Source of the DNA: Ignavibacteriales bacterium
Lineage (GTDB): Bacteria > Bacteroidota > Ignavibacteria > Ignavibacteriales > Ignavibacteriaceae
DNA: 64,000 nucleotides
NCBI GenBank assembly: GCA_016707585.1
Contig: JADJHL010000011.1
Span: 496,001 to 560,000 of the forward strand
Direction: 5' to 3'
Made by a program: the position numbers and the translations under genes. A model generated the notes under the pieces. That model had not been told where the DNA came from. It did no database searches and was given only the letters and a program-made list of their open reading frames with translations. Shown piece after piece: positions 1 to 8,698 of the stretch (position 1 is the stretch's first letter; the number at the start of each line of letters is the position of its first letter).

Positions 1-525
1 GGCGCTGATCCTGATGAAATTTGGTTAAAACAAAAAGCATTTGATTTTAAAAGAAGCCTATTTATTTCTATTGATAAAGATGAATTTGTAAAAAGATTTG
101 AACGTGCAAAAAATAATATTCAGGATAAAGAATTCAGTTTTGCATTAAATGAACTTGAAACTGCATTAGAAATTTTTGAAACATCTGACAAATCAATTTC
201 ACTTATATCTAAAGAGGATTTATTTATTCTTACAGCTAATATTGCTTTAATCGTTCAAGATCTTGAAAAAGCAAAATCCAATTTTGAAGAAGCATTAAAA
301 CTAAATCCAGCATCTTCAGAAGCTTGTTTTGGATTGGGACAAGTATTCTATCAAGCTGAAATGTTTGAAGAATCAAAAACTATGATTGAATGGGCAGTAA
401 AAAATAATCCCAAAAATTCTAAAGCTATTGAATCTCTTAAATCTGTAAATGAAGTTTTATCCTTACCAGAAAACCACAATTCACTTTTAGAAAATGTTGT
501 TGAACAAGTTGGAGCAGAAAAATAA
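1..525 (+). CDS. TPR-repeat protein, C-terminal part (cut by window start)
   Basis: The frame is open from base 1 to the TAA at 523-525, so the start lies outside the window. The visible 174 residues are helical and hold at least two TPR-like units, for example around the motif LEKAKSNFEEALKLNP followed by a unit ending in AVKNNPKNSKA. It ends 3 bases before the glycosyltransferase gene, so the two are probably co-transcribed. TPR proteins beside GT2 enzymes and flagellin often serve protein glycosylation, and the N-terminal part may itself be a glycosyltransferase, but no catalytic region is visible here. Function beyond a protein-protein interaction scaffold is inference. Confidence 0.75.
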   Translation, partial: GADPDEIWLKQKAFDFKRSLFISIDKDEFVKRFERAKNNIQDKEFSFALNELETALEIFETSDKSISLISKEDLFILTANIALIVQDLEKAKSNFEEALKLNPASSEACFGLGQVFYQAEMFEESKTMIEWAVKNNPKNSKAIESLKSVNEVLSLPENHNSLLENVVEQVGAEK

Positions 526-528
526 CTA

Positions 529-2064
529 ATGTCAACTCTTAGTTTATGTATGATTGTAAAAAATGAAGAGAGATATCTTGCACAATGTTTATCATCTGTT
601 AAGGATGTTATTGATGAAATCATAATTGTTGATACAGGTTCAACAGATAAAACATTAGAAATTGCAAAATCTTTTAATGCTAAGATTTTTAATTTTGATT
701 GGATAAATGATTTTTCTGCGGCAAGAAATTTTGCATTAAATAAATGCAGTGGTGATTGGATTTTATATCTTGATGCTGATGAAGAATTAAATCCAAAGAG
801 TCTGGATGATTTGAATAATTATAAAACTCATTTGCCTGCTGGAGTATATTGTACTGTAAAAAGTCTTGGCTCATCAAGCACAAATGGAAGCATGATGAAA
901 TACCCGCGCTTGTTTGCAAATGTTTCCGGAATAGAATTTACTGGCAAAGTTCATGAACAAATAATTGATTCATTGAGGAAAAATAAAATCCCGCTTGTTG
1001 AATCAGAAATAGAAATCATTCATCACGGTTATGCCATTGATGAGGAAGGATTACAAAAAAAGAAGGAACGCAACTTATCATTGCTGTTATCGAACGAGAA
1101 TAAAAAAAGCAACGTCTATGATAAACTAAAGCTAGTCCAAACACTTATTTCATTAGAAAAATTTGATGAAGCAGAAGTAAGAACAAATAATCTAATAAAA
1201 AATAAACATATATCTTCTAATGATCTTAGTTTAGCGTTATTCTATCTGGCTCAAATTAAGTATGAAAAAAATGATTTAAAGTCTGCACAAAATTTTGCAT
1301 CTAAATCATACAAAAATCTAAATACCAAATCAGAACTGAATTATCTGCTTTATCTCATTCAATTAAGATTTCAAAATTATAGTGAAGCACTTAAATATCT
1401 TTTAAACTCAATTAACTTAAATAAGAGATTTTTAGAAAGTAAAAGTTTAATTGAAAGTGAAAACATTTTAGATCAAACTGATTTGTACTTGCGTGCTATA
1501 AATTTATGTTCAAAATTAGACAAGACTTGCGATGCTGAAAATTTAAGTATGGAATTGTCACAATATATTTCAACAGAAAAACAGATTGATATTAAAATCG
1601 TTCAACCTTTTTTTGAAAACCTTTTTTTAAATTATTCTATTAAGGAATCAGATTCCAAGCTGTTAAAAGAATTAATAAATCCAATACATCTAAATAGTAT
1701 TGCAGAGATAATTAAATTTTGTAAAGATGATTTGATAATAATATCAACCCTTAATTTACTGCTTCAAATATTTCCGGCATCATCAATTATTTATAAAAAT
1801 CTTGCACAATTATTTATAAACTCAAATCAAGAACAAGCTATTGAGTTATTTTACAAATCTTTAGAATTTGAGGAGGACCCTTCAGTTTATATCAACTTAA
1901 TTTCAATCTACATCTCAAAAAGTGATTATGAAGGTGTGAGAAAATGCTTTAATCAGCTTCAAGTCAATTGTTCAAACAAACCTCAAATCAAGCAAAAAAT
2001 TGATTTATTGGAAGAAAAACTTAATCCAATACTTAATAATTCAGTACAATATCAACCCGCATAA
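529..2064 (+). CDS. Family 2 glycosyltransferase with C-terminal TPR-like repeats
   Basis: The 511-residue product starts with a GT-A fold of the GT2 family: nucleotide-sugar strand LSLCMIVKNEERYL (residues 4-17), IIIVDTGSTDKT near 31-42, and the metal-binding region YLDADEE near 80-86. Residues from about 190 onward are tandem helical TPR-like repeats. This architecture (GT2 plus TPR) is known for SunS-like and flagellin-modifying transferases. It lies 138 bases upstream of the flagellin gene and directly downstream of another TPR protein, so O-glycosylation of flagellin is the likely job. The acceptor is inferred from context only; the sugar cannot be told from sequence. Confidence 0.8.
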   Translation: MSTLSLCMIVKNEERYLAQCLSSVKDVIDEIIIVDTGSTDKTLEIAKSFNAKIFNFDWINDFSAARNFALNKCSGDWILYLDADEELNPKSLDDLNNYKTHLPAGVYCTVKSLGSSSTNGSMMKYPRLFANVSGIEFTGKVHEQIIDSLRKNKIPLVESEIEIIHHGYAIDEEGLQKKKERNLSLLLSNENKKSNVYDKLKLVQTLISLEKFDEAEVRTNNLIKNKHISSNDLSLALFYLAQIKYEKNDLKSAQNFASKSYKNLNTKSELNYLLYLIQLRFQNYSEALKYLLNSINLNKRFLESKSLIESENILDQTDLYLRAINLCSKLDKTCDAENLSMELSQYISTEKQIDIKIVQPFFENLFLNYSIKESDSKLLKELINPIHLNSIAEIIKFCKDDLIIISTLNLLLQIFPASSIIYKNLAQLFINSNQEQAIELFYKSLEFEEDPSVYINLISIYISKSDYEGVRKCFNQLQVNCSNKPQIKQKIDLLEEKLNPILNNSVQYQPA

Positions 2065-2084
2065 AAAAAATATTTAGAAAACTC

Positions 2085-2111
2085 TAAACAAATTTTAAGC
2101 ACCTCCGATAA
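2085..2111 (+). promoter_or_regulatory. Sigma-28 (FliA) promoter of flagellin
   Basis: TAAA at 2085-2088, then exactly 15 bases, then TCCGATAA at 2104-2111. The FliA consensus is TAAA-N15-GCCGATAA, so only the first base of the -10 box differs. The predicted transcript would start near 2118, leaving a leader of about 85 nt. Six further sites with the same spacing occur before receptor genes in this window. Confidence 0.85.
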
Positions 2112-2157
2112 TCTAATTGAACACAATAAGTTCTTTTAATAAACAACATTAACAAAC

Positions 2158-2194
2158 AATCAAGCAAGGATGCTTGATTAAAATAACACGGAGG
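2158..2194 (+). promoter_or_regulatory. Flagellin leader hairpin with CsrA-like GGA sites
   Basis: A perfect 9-bp stem (2158-2166 with 2171-2179) closes a 4-nt AGGA loop. The core CAAGGATG matches the CARGGAUG core of the CsrA SELEX consensus, which places GGA in a hairpin loop. A second GGA lies in the strong Shine-Dalgarno sequence GGAGG at 2190-2194, 22 nt downstream. CsrA controls hag in Bacillus through two such sites, one upstream and one over the Shine-Dalgarno. No csrA or fliW gene is in this window, so the regulator is inferred. Confidence 0.6.
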
Positions 2195-2201
2195 TTCTCT
2201 T

Positions 2202-2999
2202 ATGTCCTTTCAAATTAACACCAACCTTGATGCATTTAATGCATACAACGCATTAGCAAAAACTAGTGCAAGCACCAACAAAGCTCAGTTACGTTTAGCT
2301 ACGATGAAAAAAATTAATAGCGTAGCAGATGATACATCTGGTTTTAAAGTTGGAAAAGAGTTAGAAGCTGGTAACTTAAAGATGAAAGCTCAGTTGAATA
2401 ACATTTCTTCAGGTAAGAACTGGTTATCAACAGCTGAATCTGCTTTGATACTTGTTGACGATAAACTTAATCAGATCATTGCAAAACAAGAAGATGCAAA
2501 AGATCCATTAAAGAGTGCTACAAGTATTCAGAATGATATAAAAGCTATCGCTGATGAAATCAATAGTATTCTTACCAATACCAAGATTAATGGAACAGAT
2601 GTACTTGCTAGTGCAGCTAGCTCATTTGGTTCAGGTGGATCAGCATCATCAGTAATAAACATTGGTGCACAAGTTGACTTAACCAGCAACCAGGCTGCAT
2701 TAACAGCAGTTCAAGCAGGTAATGCTGGATCACTAACACAAGATGTAACAGCATTCCAGGCAGATATAAAAACAGCTTTAGGTTACATTGGTAACTATAG
2801 CCAAACTTTTGCATCAAGAGAAGAATATCTTACTTCTGCAATTTCCAATAACACTGCATTAATATCTAGTTTATTCGATGCAGATATGGCAATGGAACAG
2901 TTGAATGCAACAAAAGGTCAGATAGGAACACAAATTGGTACTGCAATGTTAGGTACACTTAACGCAGCTCCTCAAAATCTCCTATCCTTATTTCGATGA
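2202..2999 (+). CDS. fliC: Flagellin (filament protein)
   Basis: The 265-residue protein has the conserved flagellin N-terminal D0/D1 helices (from FQINTNLDAFNAYNAL, then LRLATMKKINSVADDTSGF near 31-49) and the matching C-terminal helix ending in NLLSLFR. The central part (about 115-185) is short and Gly/Ser/Ala-rich, so the outer D2/D3 domains are largely missing. There is no signal peptide, as expected for export by the flagellar type III apparatus. A sigma-28 promoter, a leader hairpin and a GGAGG ribosome site precede it, and a strong terminator follows, consistent with a heavily expressed single-gene transcript. FliS, FliD and a glycosyltransferase are neighbours. Confidence 0.95.
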   Translation: MSFQINTNLDAFNAYNALAKTSASTNKAQLRLATMKKINSVADDTSGFKVGKELEAGNLKMKAQLNNISSGKNWLSTAESALILVDDKLNQIIAKQEDAKDPLKSATSIQNDIKAIADEINSILTNTKINGTDVLASAASSFGSGGSASSVINIGAQVDLTSNQAALTAVQAGNAGSLTQDVTAFQADIKTALGYIGNYSQTFASREEYLTSAISNNTALISSLFDADMAMEQLNATKGQIGTQIGTAMLGTLNAAPQNLLSLFR

Positions 3000-3024
3000 T
3001 CCTAATATAATTTAACTGGGTGTT

Positions 3025-3053
3025 TCCCCGGAGTATAAGCTCCGGGGATTTTT
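3025..3053 (+). terminator. Rho-independent terminator after flagellin
   Basis: An 8-bp GC stem CCCCGGAG (3026-3033) pairs with CTCCGGGG (3040-3047), extended by a T-A pair, around a 6-nt loop, and is followed by a T run at 3049-3053. It separates fliC from fliS. Confidence 0.9.
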
Positions 3054-3076
3054 ACAAAGAACTGGGAATATAAAAA

Positions 3077-3409
3077 ATGTATCAGGCTGCTGTGCTAAAT
3101 AGAAGTAAAATAAATCCTTATCTAACTAATCAGATACTTAATTCTTCACCGGAACAACTTTTAATTAAAGTATATGATTTTGCAGTAGTTAATTCTGAAA
3201 AAAAAGATATGATTAAAACTAATACAGCTATACAAGAGCTTATTGGTTTTTTAAGATTTGATGATGAAACATATAAAGATCTTGCTGTTAGTTTATTAAG
3301 ACTTTACCAATTTTGTCAGGATCAAGCACGAAAAAACAATTATGATGTGGTTACAAAAATTTTAACTGAGCTTAGAGAAAGCTGGTTACAAGCAATTCAG
3401 AATAAATAG
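3077..3409 (+). CDS. fliS: Flagellar export chaperone FliS
   Basis: The 110-residue protein matches FliS in length and layout. An N-terminal region NPYLTNQILNSSPEQLLIKV (residues 13-32) corresponds to the FliS signature in which a Pro precedes helix 1, followed by helices ending in a C-terminal amphipathic helix. FliS binds the C-terminal helix of flagellin in the cytosol, prevents premature polymerisation and delivers it to the export gate. It lies between flagellin and fliD, its usual place. In Bacillus FliS also links flagellin to FliW-CsrA control, which suits the leader hairpin noted upstream of fliC. Confidence 0.85.
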   Translation: MYQAAVLNRSKINPYLTNQILNSSPEQLLIKVYDFAVVNSEKKDMIKTNTAIQELIGFLRFDDETYKDLAVSLLRLYQFCQDQARKNNYDVVTKILTELRESWLQAIQNK

Positions 3410-3417
3410 GCTCCATT

Positions 3418-5178
3418 ATGGCTTACGATCTTCTAACAACTTCGGGGATAAATTCACTAGTTAATTCATATATTAATAGTGAGTCACAAAAACGTCTTTC
3501 GCCGCTTACAACACGCAATTCAAAATATTCTAGCATTTCAAATATCTACTCTGGTTTATTAAGCAAGGTAGATGCTCTAAAAAGTAAGATGTCCATACTT
3601 AAAGCAACAGGAACATCATCGGCTTTTGCAACAAAAAAAGCTGTTTCAAGTAACACAACCGCCGTTACAGTTAGTGCCAGTACTGCGGCTCAAAAGGGAG
3701 CCTTTGCTCTGCGTGTTAATCAACTTGCAAAAAATGATCTGGTTGTTTCTTTGGATAAAAATTCCACCGATCTTTCTACCATCACGACTCCAGGTACTTA
3801 CACTTTAGCTATTAAAGGTGGCGATGGTGAAGGCGGACAATTTACAAGTAATGTTTCTGTTTTGCTGGAAGCTGATGATTTTACGAATGGAAATATTTCG
3901 TTTGAAGATCTTTCAGCAATAGTTACTAAAGCTATTAATGATGATAAAGCAGTTGTAACCTCAAATTCTGTTTCAGGTAGTACGTTATCATCAGGTTCAT
4001 TTACATTTGATCTGAATGGAACAGAGACATCAATAAATTATACTGCCGGAACTTATGATGAAGTTATTGATAGTATTATTACACAGTTAGAAGATGTTTC
4101 AGGTTTATCTGCAGAAAAAGTTGTTGATGGTGCAAATGTTAGTCTTAAGTTAACAGTTACAGATTCATCAAAATACATTTCTATAAATGGTGATACAGGA
4201 AGTTTGCTTTCTGAACTTGGAATTTCTGTTGAACAAGAAAAAGGTGCTTCCGGAATCGTTTCGGCAACTTCTTTTTCACCTTCAACTGGATTATCTCAAA
4301 TTTCTTTAACTGCTAAAAACTCCGGCGCAGGGTTTAAAATTGATGAGCTATCAGATTTATCAGGAGGAGTGCTAGCGCAGTTTGGATTAAATCTTGGCAG
4401 TACCAGAACAGCTTTTGTGCAAAATGAAAGTGGAGTTGATACAGCAGGATATGTTCACGATTCAGCAATATTAAATTCAAAAATTGTCTTTAACGGTTTG
4501 AACATTGAAAGAAACTCAAATAGCATTTCGGATCTTGTAACTGGCGTAACATTAAATTTAAAATCAGTTATGTCTGTTGATGATAACGATATAACTGTTG
4601 ATGTTTCTAATGATGTTAGTGCAGTCAAAGCAAAAATTGATGAGTTCATCTCTACCTTTAACGATGTTTACAATTATATCAAAACAAATACTTCATCGAG
4701 TGAAGGCGTAAGAGGCGTGCTTTTGGGAGATGCTTCTGGTAGTTCACTTTTGAGTTTATTAAGTTCAACAGCATATTCCCCGGTCAGTAGCTTAGGTTCG
4801 GGTACAATTAATTCGCTTACTGAAATGGGAATTACATTTAATAGCAATACCGGACTTTCAATTACTGATTCAGATCAGCTAAATGATGTGCTTGAAAATA
4901 ATATTGAAGAAGTTGAGCAAACTTTTAATTCTGATTCCGGTATAGCTGCAAATCTTTATAATAAATTGTTGCCTTACACTGGTTACAATGGTTACCTAAC
5001 AGCCAGGAAAAATACAATTGATGGAAATATTAAATCGACTACTGATTCTATAACCAAAATTCAAACGAAGATTGAAAAAGATTCCGAAGTATTAAGAAAC
5101 AGATACATACAATTACAAAGTCAGCTTAGTGAACTTTTAACATCAACAGGTTCATTTGGTTCTGATCTTTTCTCGTAA
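3418..5178 (+). CDS. fliD: Flagellar filament cap protein FliD
   Basis: The 586-residue protein begins with the FliD N-terminal region (SGINSLVNSYINSESQ near 9-24, then a helical stretch followed by AAQKGAFALRVNQLAKNDLV near 92-111) and ends with the paired coiled-coil D0 helix (QTKIEKDSEVLRNRYIQLQ, about 550-568). The middle is beta-rich and variable, forming the cap plate. FliD is exported and forms the distal cap on which flagellin folds. It starts 8 bases after fliS stops, so the two form an operon. The length is at the upper end of the usual FliD range. Confidence 0.92.
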   Translation: MAYDLLTTSGINSLVNSYINSESQKRLSPLTTRNSKYSSISNIYSGLLSKVDALKSKMSILKATGTSSAFATKKAVSSNTTAVTVSASTAAQKGAFALRVNQLAKNDLVVSLDKNSTDLSTITTPGTYTLAIKGGDGEGGQFTSNVSVLLEADDFTNGNISFEDLSAIVTKAINDDKAVVTSNSVSGSTLSSGSFTFDLNGTETSINYTAGTYDEVIDSIITQLEDVSGLSAEKVVDGANVSLKLTVTDSSKYISINGDTGSLLSELGISVEQEKGASGIVSATSFSPSTGLSQISLTAKNSGAGFKIDELSDLSGGVLAQFGLNLGSTRTAFVQNESGVDTAGYVHDSAILNSKIVFNGLNIERNSNSISDLVTGVTLNLKSVMSVDDNDITVDVSNDVSAVKAKIDEFISTFNDVYNYIKTNTSSSEGVRGVLLGDASGSSLLSLLSSTAYSPVSSLGSGTINSLTEMGITFNSNTGLSITDSDQLNDVLENNIEEVEQTFNSDSGIAANLYNKLLPYTGYNGYLTARKNTIDGNIKSTTDSITKIQTKIEKDSEVLRNRYIQLQSQLSELLTSTGSFGSDLFS

Positions 5179-5180
5179 AA

Positions 5181-5516
5181 ATGATGCAGATAAATACACA
5201 AATATCATTCAAAACAACAAAGATTGAAAATATTCTGGATGAAGTATATAAAGATCTTACTGAGTTGACTGAAGAAAACTTTAACCAAAAATTTCAGTCT
5301 GCAAAACTAAAAATGGAATTTGCCAGGAAGTTAAAGATTGAAAATCAGTCGAAATTCCATAATTTTCAGCCATCAAAAAAAATTATCCAGATGGCTAAAC
5401 TTATATCTAAAAAGTACGATAATGTAGTAAAAGATTGGGCTGAGAAGCTCAAAATGGTTCAGAAAGAGATAGAATTATCACAGAACCAGAAGAAAATTTC
5501 AATCTATAGCAGGTAA
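5181..5516 (+). CDS. Small helical protein of the fliD operon (possible FliT-type chaperone)
   Basis: The 111-residue product starts 2 bases after fliD stops, with two adjacent ATG codons. It is Lys/Glu/Gln-rich, predicted almost wholly helical, and has no signal peptide or Cys. Its position directly after fliD and before flgM is that of FliT, the FliD chaperone, in other bacteria. The sequence has no FliT signature I can recognise, so the role is a positional guess. The reading frame is clean. Confidence 0.65.
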   Translation: MMQINTQISFKTTKIENILDEVYKDLTELTEENFNQKFQSAKLKMEFARKLKIENQSKFHNFQPSKKIIQMAKLISKKYDNVVKDWAEKLKMVQKEIELSQNQKKISIYSR

Positions 5517-5520
5517 GATC

Positions 5521-5768
5521 ATGGAAATAAGAAATGTATTATCATCAGTTTACAAAAACGATGACAAGTTTAAAGCGCCATCAGGCAAAAGTGCTGATGT
5601 AACAAAAAAGATAAAATTGAAATATCCGAACAGGCAAAAGCTTTGCAAAACACAGGCGAAACAAAAAACTTAGCTGAGATTCAGAAAAAAATCGAAAGTG
5701 GTTTTTATAATTCTGATGCAGTTGTTAGCAAAGTTGCTGATGCAATATTAAAAGAGATCGGTAAATAA
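5521..5768 (+). CDS. flgM: Anti-sigma-28 factor FlgM (frameshifted or -1 recoded)
   Basis: Frame 0 from the ATG at 5521 gives only 50 residues (stop 5671-5673). A -1 shift at 5604-5610, an A AAA AAG heptamer in exact slippery phase (ACA AAA AAG), gives an 82-residue protein ending at 5768. Its C-terminal half carries the FlgM pattern: DKIEISEQAKALQ, then IQKKIESGFYNSDAVVSKVA and a final ILKEIGK. FlgM holds FliA inactive until the hook is complete and it is exported. Lying beside fliS-fliD and sigma-28-type promoters fits. The shift may be true recoding or a lost A in the run; other genes in the window show similar breaks, so I favour sequence error. Confidence 0.75.
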
Positions 5769-5962
5769 TATTTATTTGCCGATACTCTAAAACCCTTCCC
5801 ATCATGCTGATGATCAGCAAATCAGAAAAAATTATTTACGCTTTACCCCTATAAAATTATCTGCACTTTAAAAGTTTTAAGAAGCTCAGGCTTCTTTTAT
5901 TAAATATTATACTTTATATTACTGATAAATAATTTTCGTTATCATCTTGGCTTGCGCATAAA

Positions 5963-6662
5963 ATGAGTAATTCGGATATACTGAATAACAAACTTCAGTT
6001 ACTTGGTAAACTTTCTGCCAGTCTTGTACACGAAATTAGAAATCCTCTCTTTGCATTAAAACTAAATTTAGATTACCTATCAACATTACGTGCTCAAATG
6101 TCTGATGATGCTGCAGAAAGCATACAGTCTTGTTCAGAAGCCACCGATAGAATGATGTTCTTAATCCAAAATTTTTCAGATTTTTCTAAAAAACATAGTT
6201 TGGATACAGAGCTTTGTTCCGTAAATGATGTAACGCAGATTGCTGTAAACATTATGCAAAGTAATGCTTGCAGAATTAATATGTATATCGAAACCGAACT
6301 TGAATCAAATCTTCCATCTATCTATTTTCAGAAAGATAAACTTTTACAGGTGTTTTTAAATCTTATAACAAATGCTATTGAGGCAGAAAACACAAGAAAT
6401 AATATCTTTGTAAGAACTTATATGGAAGAAACTGAAGATGAAAAATTTATTTTTTGGGAAGTTGAAGACAATGGTATAGGTATCAAAGATGAACATAAAG
6501 AAAAAATATTTGAAGATTTTTATACAAGTAAAAACAAGGTACCGGTCTTGGACTTAGCGTTTGCAAAAAACTTTTAAACAGTATAATGCTAACTTAGATT
6601 TTAAAAGCACATACGGACAGGGAACCAAATTCTTTATCAAATTTAATTTAAACAGTAAATAA
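5963..6662 (+). CDS. Cytoplasmic histidine kinase of FlrB/FleS/FlgS type (frameshifted)
   Basis: The kinase has no membrane segment and almost no sensor region. The HisKA box LVHEIRNP (His about residue 23) is at the very start. It continues through NLITNAIEA (N box) and VEDNGIGIK (G1 box). As given the frame ends at 6577 just before the G2 box. Adding one base near 6531-6538 restores GTGLGLSVCKKL, and one more near 6571-6576 restores the C-terminal strand ending in FFIKFNLNSK at 6662, 2 bases before the next gene. It should phosphorylate the adjacent sigma-54 activator. Such pairs switch on middle flagellar genes in Vibrio, Pseudomonas and Campylobacter. Confidence 0.85.
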
Positions 6663-6664
6663 CT

Positions 6665-8071
6665 ATGAGCAACAGAATACTTATTATAGATGATGATGAA
6701 CTAGTTTGCAGAACTTTACAACGGGTTTTAGTAAAGTTTGAATATGAAGTTGAATACTGTCTTGATGGCGAGGCAGCTTTAGAAAAAGTAAAAAACTTTG
6801 AACCGGATCTTATCTTACTTGATATTTATCTTACAACAGTTAATGGATTAGATTTATTAAAAGATTTTCAGAAACAATTTTTTAATATTCCTGTTATAAT
6901 GATTACAGGCTATAGCGATGTTAACATTGCAGTCAAAGCAATGAAGCTTGGCGCTTATGATTTTTTACTAAAACCCGTAGATATTGATCAGTTAAAACTT
7001 ATTGTTGAAAAAGCTTTTTCTAACATTAACCTTAAAGCAGAAGTTGATAAACTTCAAGCGATTGTTAAAACAGATATTCTTACAAAAGATTTTTTCGGTA
7101 AAAGCAGCAAGATTAAAAAGATACTTTCGGCTGCGGAAAAATTAGCTAAAAGTATTGATACCACAATTCTTATTGATGGTGAAAGTGGTACCGGTAAAGA
7201 AATGATTGCAAAGTTTGTTCATCAAAATAGTCCGCGTGCAAACGGACCGTTTATACAATTAAATGTTTCAGCTATTCCGAGAGAGCTTGCAGAAAGTGAA
7301 TTGTTTGGACATGAAAAAGGTGCATTTACGGGTGCGCAACAAAAAACAAAACTTGGAAAATTTGAACTTGCAAATGGCGGTACAATATTATTAGATGAGA
7401 TTGGGGATTTATCCCAGGATTTACAAGTAAAACTTTTACGTGTTTTGCAGGAAAAAAAGTTTTATCGTGTTGGCGGCGAAAGAGAAGTTAATGTTGATGT
7501 TAGAGTTCTTGCGGCAACAAATAAAAATCTTGAAGAAGAAGTAAAAAAAGGAAACTTTAGAGAAGACTTATTTTACAGACTAAACGTAGGCAATGTTAAT
7601 ATTCCACCTTTAAGAGAAAGACAGGAAGATATTCCGGTACTTGCTTATCAATTCTTAAATGAATTTTCTCAAAAGTTTGATAAACAAATAAAAAGAATTG
7701 ATCCATCAGCATTAGAACTATTACAAAGTTATTACTGGAAAGGTAACATACGCGAATTAAGAAATGTGATGGAACGTGTTACGCTTCTTTTGGAAGAAGA
7801 TGAACTTAAAGACAGGCATTTCCAATTTTTAATTCCACAAGGACAAACAGGAATTAAATCTGGCAAAGATGAATTTATACTTAAAGTTCCATCTAAAGGA
7901 ATTAAGATTGAATTGGTTTTAAGAAAACTTATTGAAGATACTTTAAGAATAACAAATGGTAACCAGGTTAAAGCTGCAGAAGTTCTTGGTCTCTCGAGAT
8001 CAAAACTCAGATACAGAATGGAGCAGCTTGGAATTGAAGTTACAAGAAAAGTAACCCCAACTGATAAATAA
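6665..8071 (+). CDS. Sigma-54-dependent response regulator (FlrC/FlgR-like)
   Basis: The 468-residue protein has three domains in NtrC order: receiver with phospho-acceptor D53 (LLLDIYL) and Lys in LLKPVD near 105; AAA+ domain with Walker A GESGTGKE (about 174-181), the sigma-54 contact loop GAFTGA (about 224-229), Walker B ILLDEIGD and the arginine region FREDLFYRLN; and a C-terminal Fis-type helix-turn-helix (NGNQVKAAEVLGLSRSKLRYR). It oligomerises on phosphorylation and opens sigma-54 promoters. It follows its partner kinase by 2 bases. Flagellar neighbours and a sigma-54-like site upstream of flgB suggest it drives the basal-body operon. Confidence 0.88.
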   Translation: MSNRILIIDDDELVCRTLQRVLVKFEYEVEYCLDGEAALEKVKNFEPDLILLDIYLTTVNGLDLLKDFQKQFFNIPVIMITGYSDVNIAVKAMKLGAYDFLLKPVDIDQLKLIVEKAFSNINLKAEVDKLQAIVKTDILTKDFFGKSSKIKKILSAAEKLAKSIDTTILIDGESGTGKEMIAKFVHQNSPRANGPFIQLNVSAIPRELAESELFGHEKGAFTGAQQKTKLGKFELANGGTILLDEIGDLSQDLQVKLLRVLQEKKFYRVGGEREVNVDVRVLAATNKNLEEEVKKGNFREDLFYRLNVGNVNIPPLRERQEDIPVLAYQFLNEFSQKFDKQIKRIDPSALELLQSYYWKGNIRELRNVMERVTLLLEEDELKDRHFQFLIPQGQTGIKSGKDEFILKVPSKGIKIELVLRKLIEDTLRITNGNQVKAAEVLGLSRSKLRYRMEQLGIEVTRKVTPTDK

Positions 8072-8093
8072 AATTTATTATTTGAGTTTCTAT

Positions 8094-8130
8094 AAAAGAT
8101 GAAATGTGTTTTTTTTAAATTTCATCTTTT
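8094..8130 (+). terminator. Probable terminator after the sigma-54 activator
   Basis: A perfect 12-bp AT-rich stem (8094-8105 with 8119-8130) surrounds a 13-nt T-rich loop, and the right arm ends in TTTT. It separates the flagellar two-component genes from the NO-related genes. Confidence 0.6.
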
Positions 8131-8156
8131 AGCTTCCCACTCACTAAATATTTCCG

Positions 8157-8188
8157 TTTGAGCTTTCCTCTTTTATATCTTAAGTTTG
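8157..8188 (+). promoter_or_regulatory. Bacteroidota-type housekeeping promoter of the Rrf2 gene
   Basis: TTTG at 8157-8160, 20 bases, then TAAGTTTG at 8181-8188 fits the TTTG / TAnnTTTG pattern of Bacteroidota primary-sigma promoters. It lies 35 bases before the Rrf2-family start. Confidence 0.5.
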
Positions 8189-8223
8189 CAAAGTTAAAAT
8201 GATAATCAAAAACATTTATTGGT

Positions 8224-8613
8224 GTGATGACATTCTCAAAAACTACAACTTATGCTCTCCGAATTTTAACACTGATGGCGAGTAATCCTGATAAAATGTA
8301 CACATCAATAAACTTGAATGAAACTCTCGAAATTCCTAAAAAGTACCTTCAAAGATTATTGACTGATTTGACCAGGAGTGGAATAATAGCAAGTATTCAG
8401 GGCAGAAACGGTGGTTTTGTATTATCTAAAAAACCTAACAAAATAACCGTTGCGAGCATAGTTGAAGCAGTAGAAGGATTAAAAGATGAAGTATCCTGCT
8501 TTTTTGGATTTGAAAAATGTGCGTTGGATAAACCTTGCTCAATGCATAACGTTTGGAATGAAACTCACCATAACATTTTAAACCTCCTGAAAAAACAAAA
8601 CTATCAGATTTAA
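8224..8613 (+). CDS. Rrf2-family regulator with Fe-S cysteine cluster (NsrR-like)
   Basis: The 129-residue protein has the Rrf2 winged helix: TTTYALRILTLMA at the N-terminus, the recognition helix and wing (IPKKYLQRLLTDLTRSGII, then GRNGGFVLSK). Three Cys follow in SCFFGFEKCALDKPCSMH (about 97-114), the spacing (C-x6-C-x5-C) being like that of the Fe-S ligands of NsrR and IscR. NsrR senses NO through its [Fe-S] cluster and represses NO detoxification genes. Here the next two genes encode a haem-copper oxidoreductase resembling an NO reductase, which supports an NO sensor. Rrf2 members that sense other signals cannot be excluded. Confidence 0.82.
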   Translation: MMTFSKTTTYALRILTLMASNPDKMYTSINLNETLEIPKKYLQRLLTDLTRSGIIASIQGRNGGFVLSKKPNKITVASIVEAVEGLKDEVSCFFGFEKCALDKPCSMHNVWNETHHNILNLLKKQNYQI

Positions 8614-8698
8614 AGAATCAAAGACTGGTTGATTGATTTATTTGTCATTAAATGCTACGTTTGGGTAGCATTTTAATTTAATTTATAAGGAATGTGCT

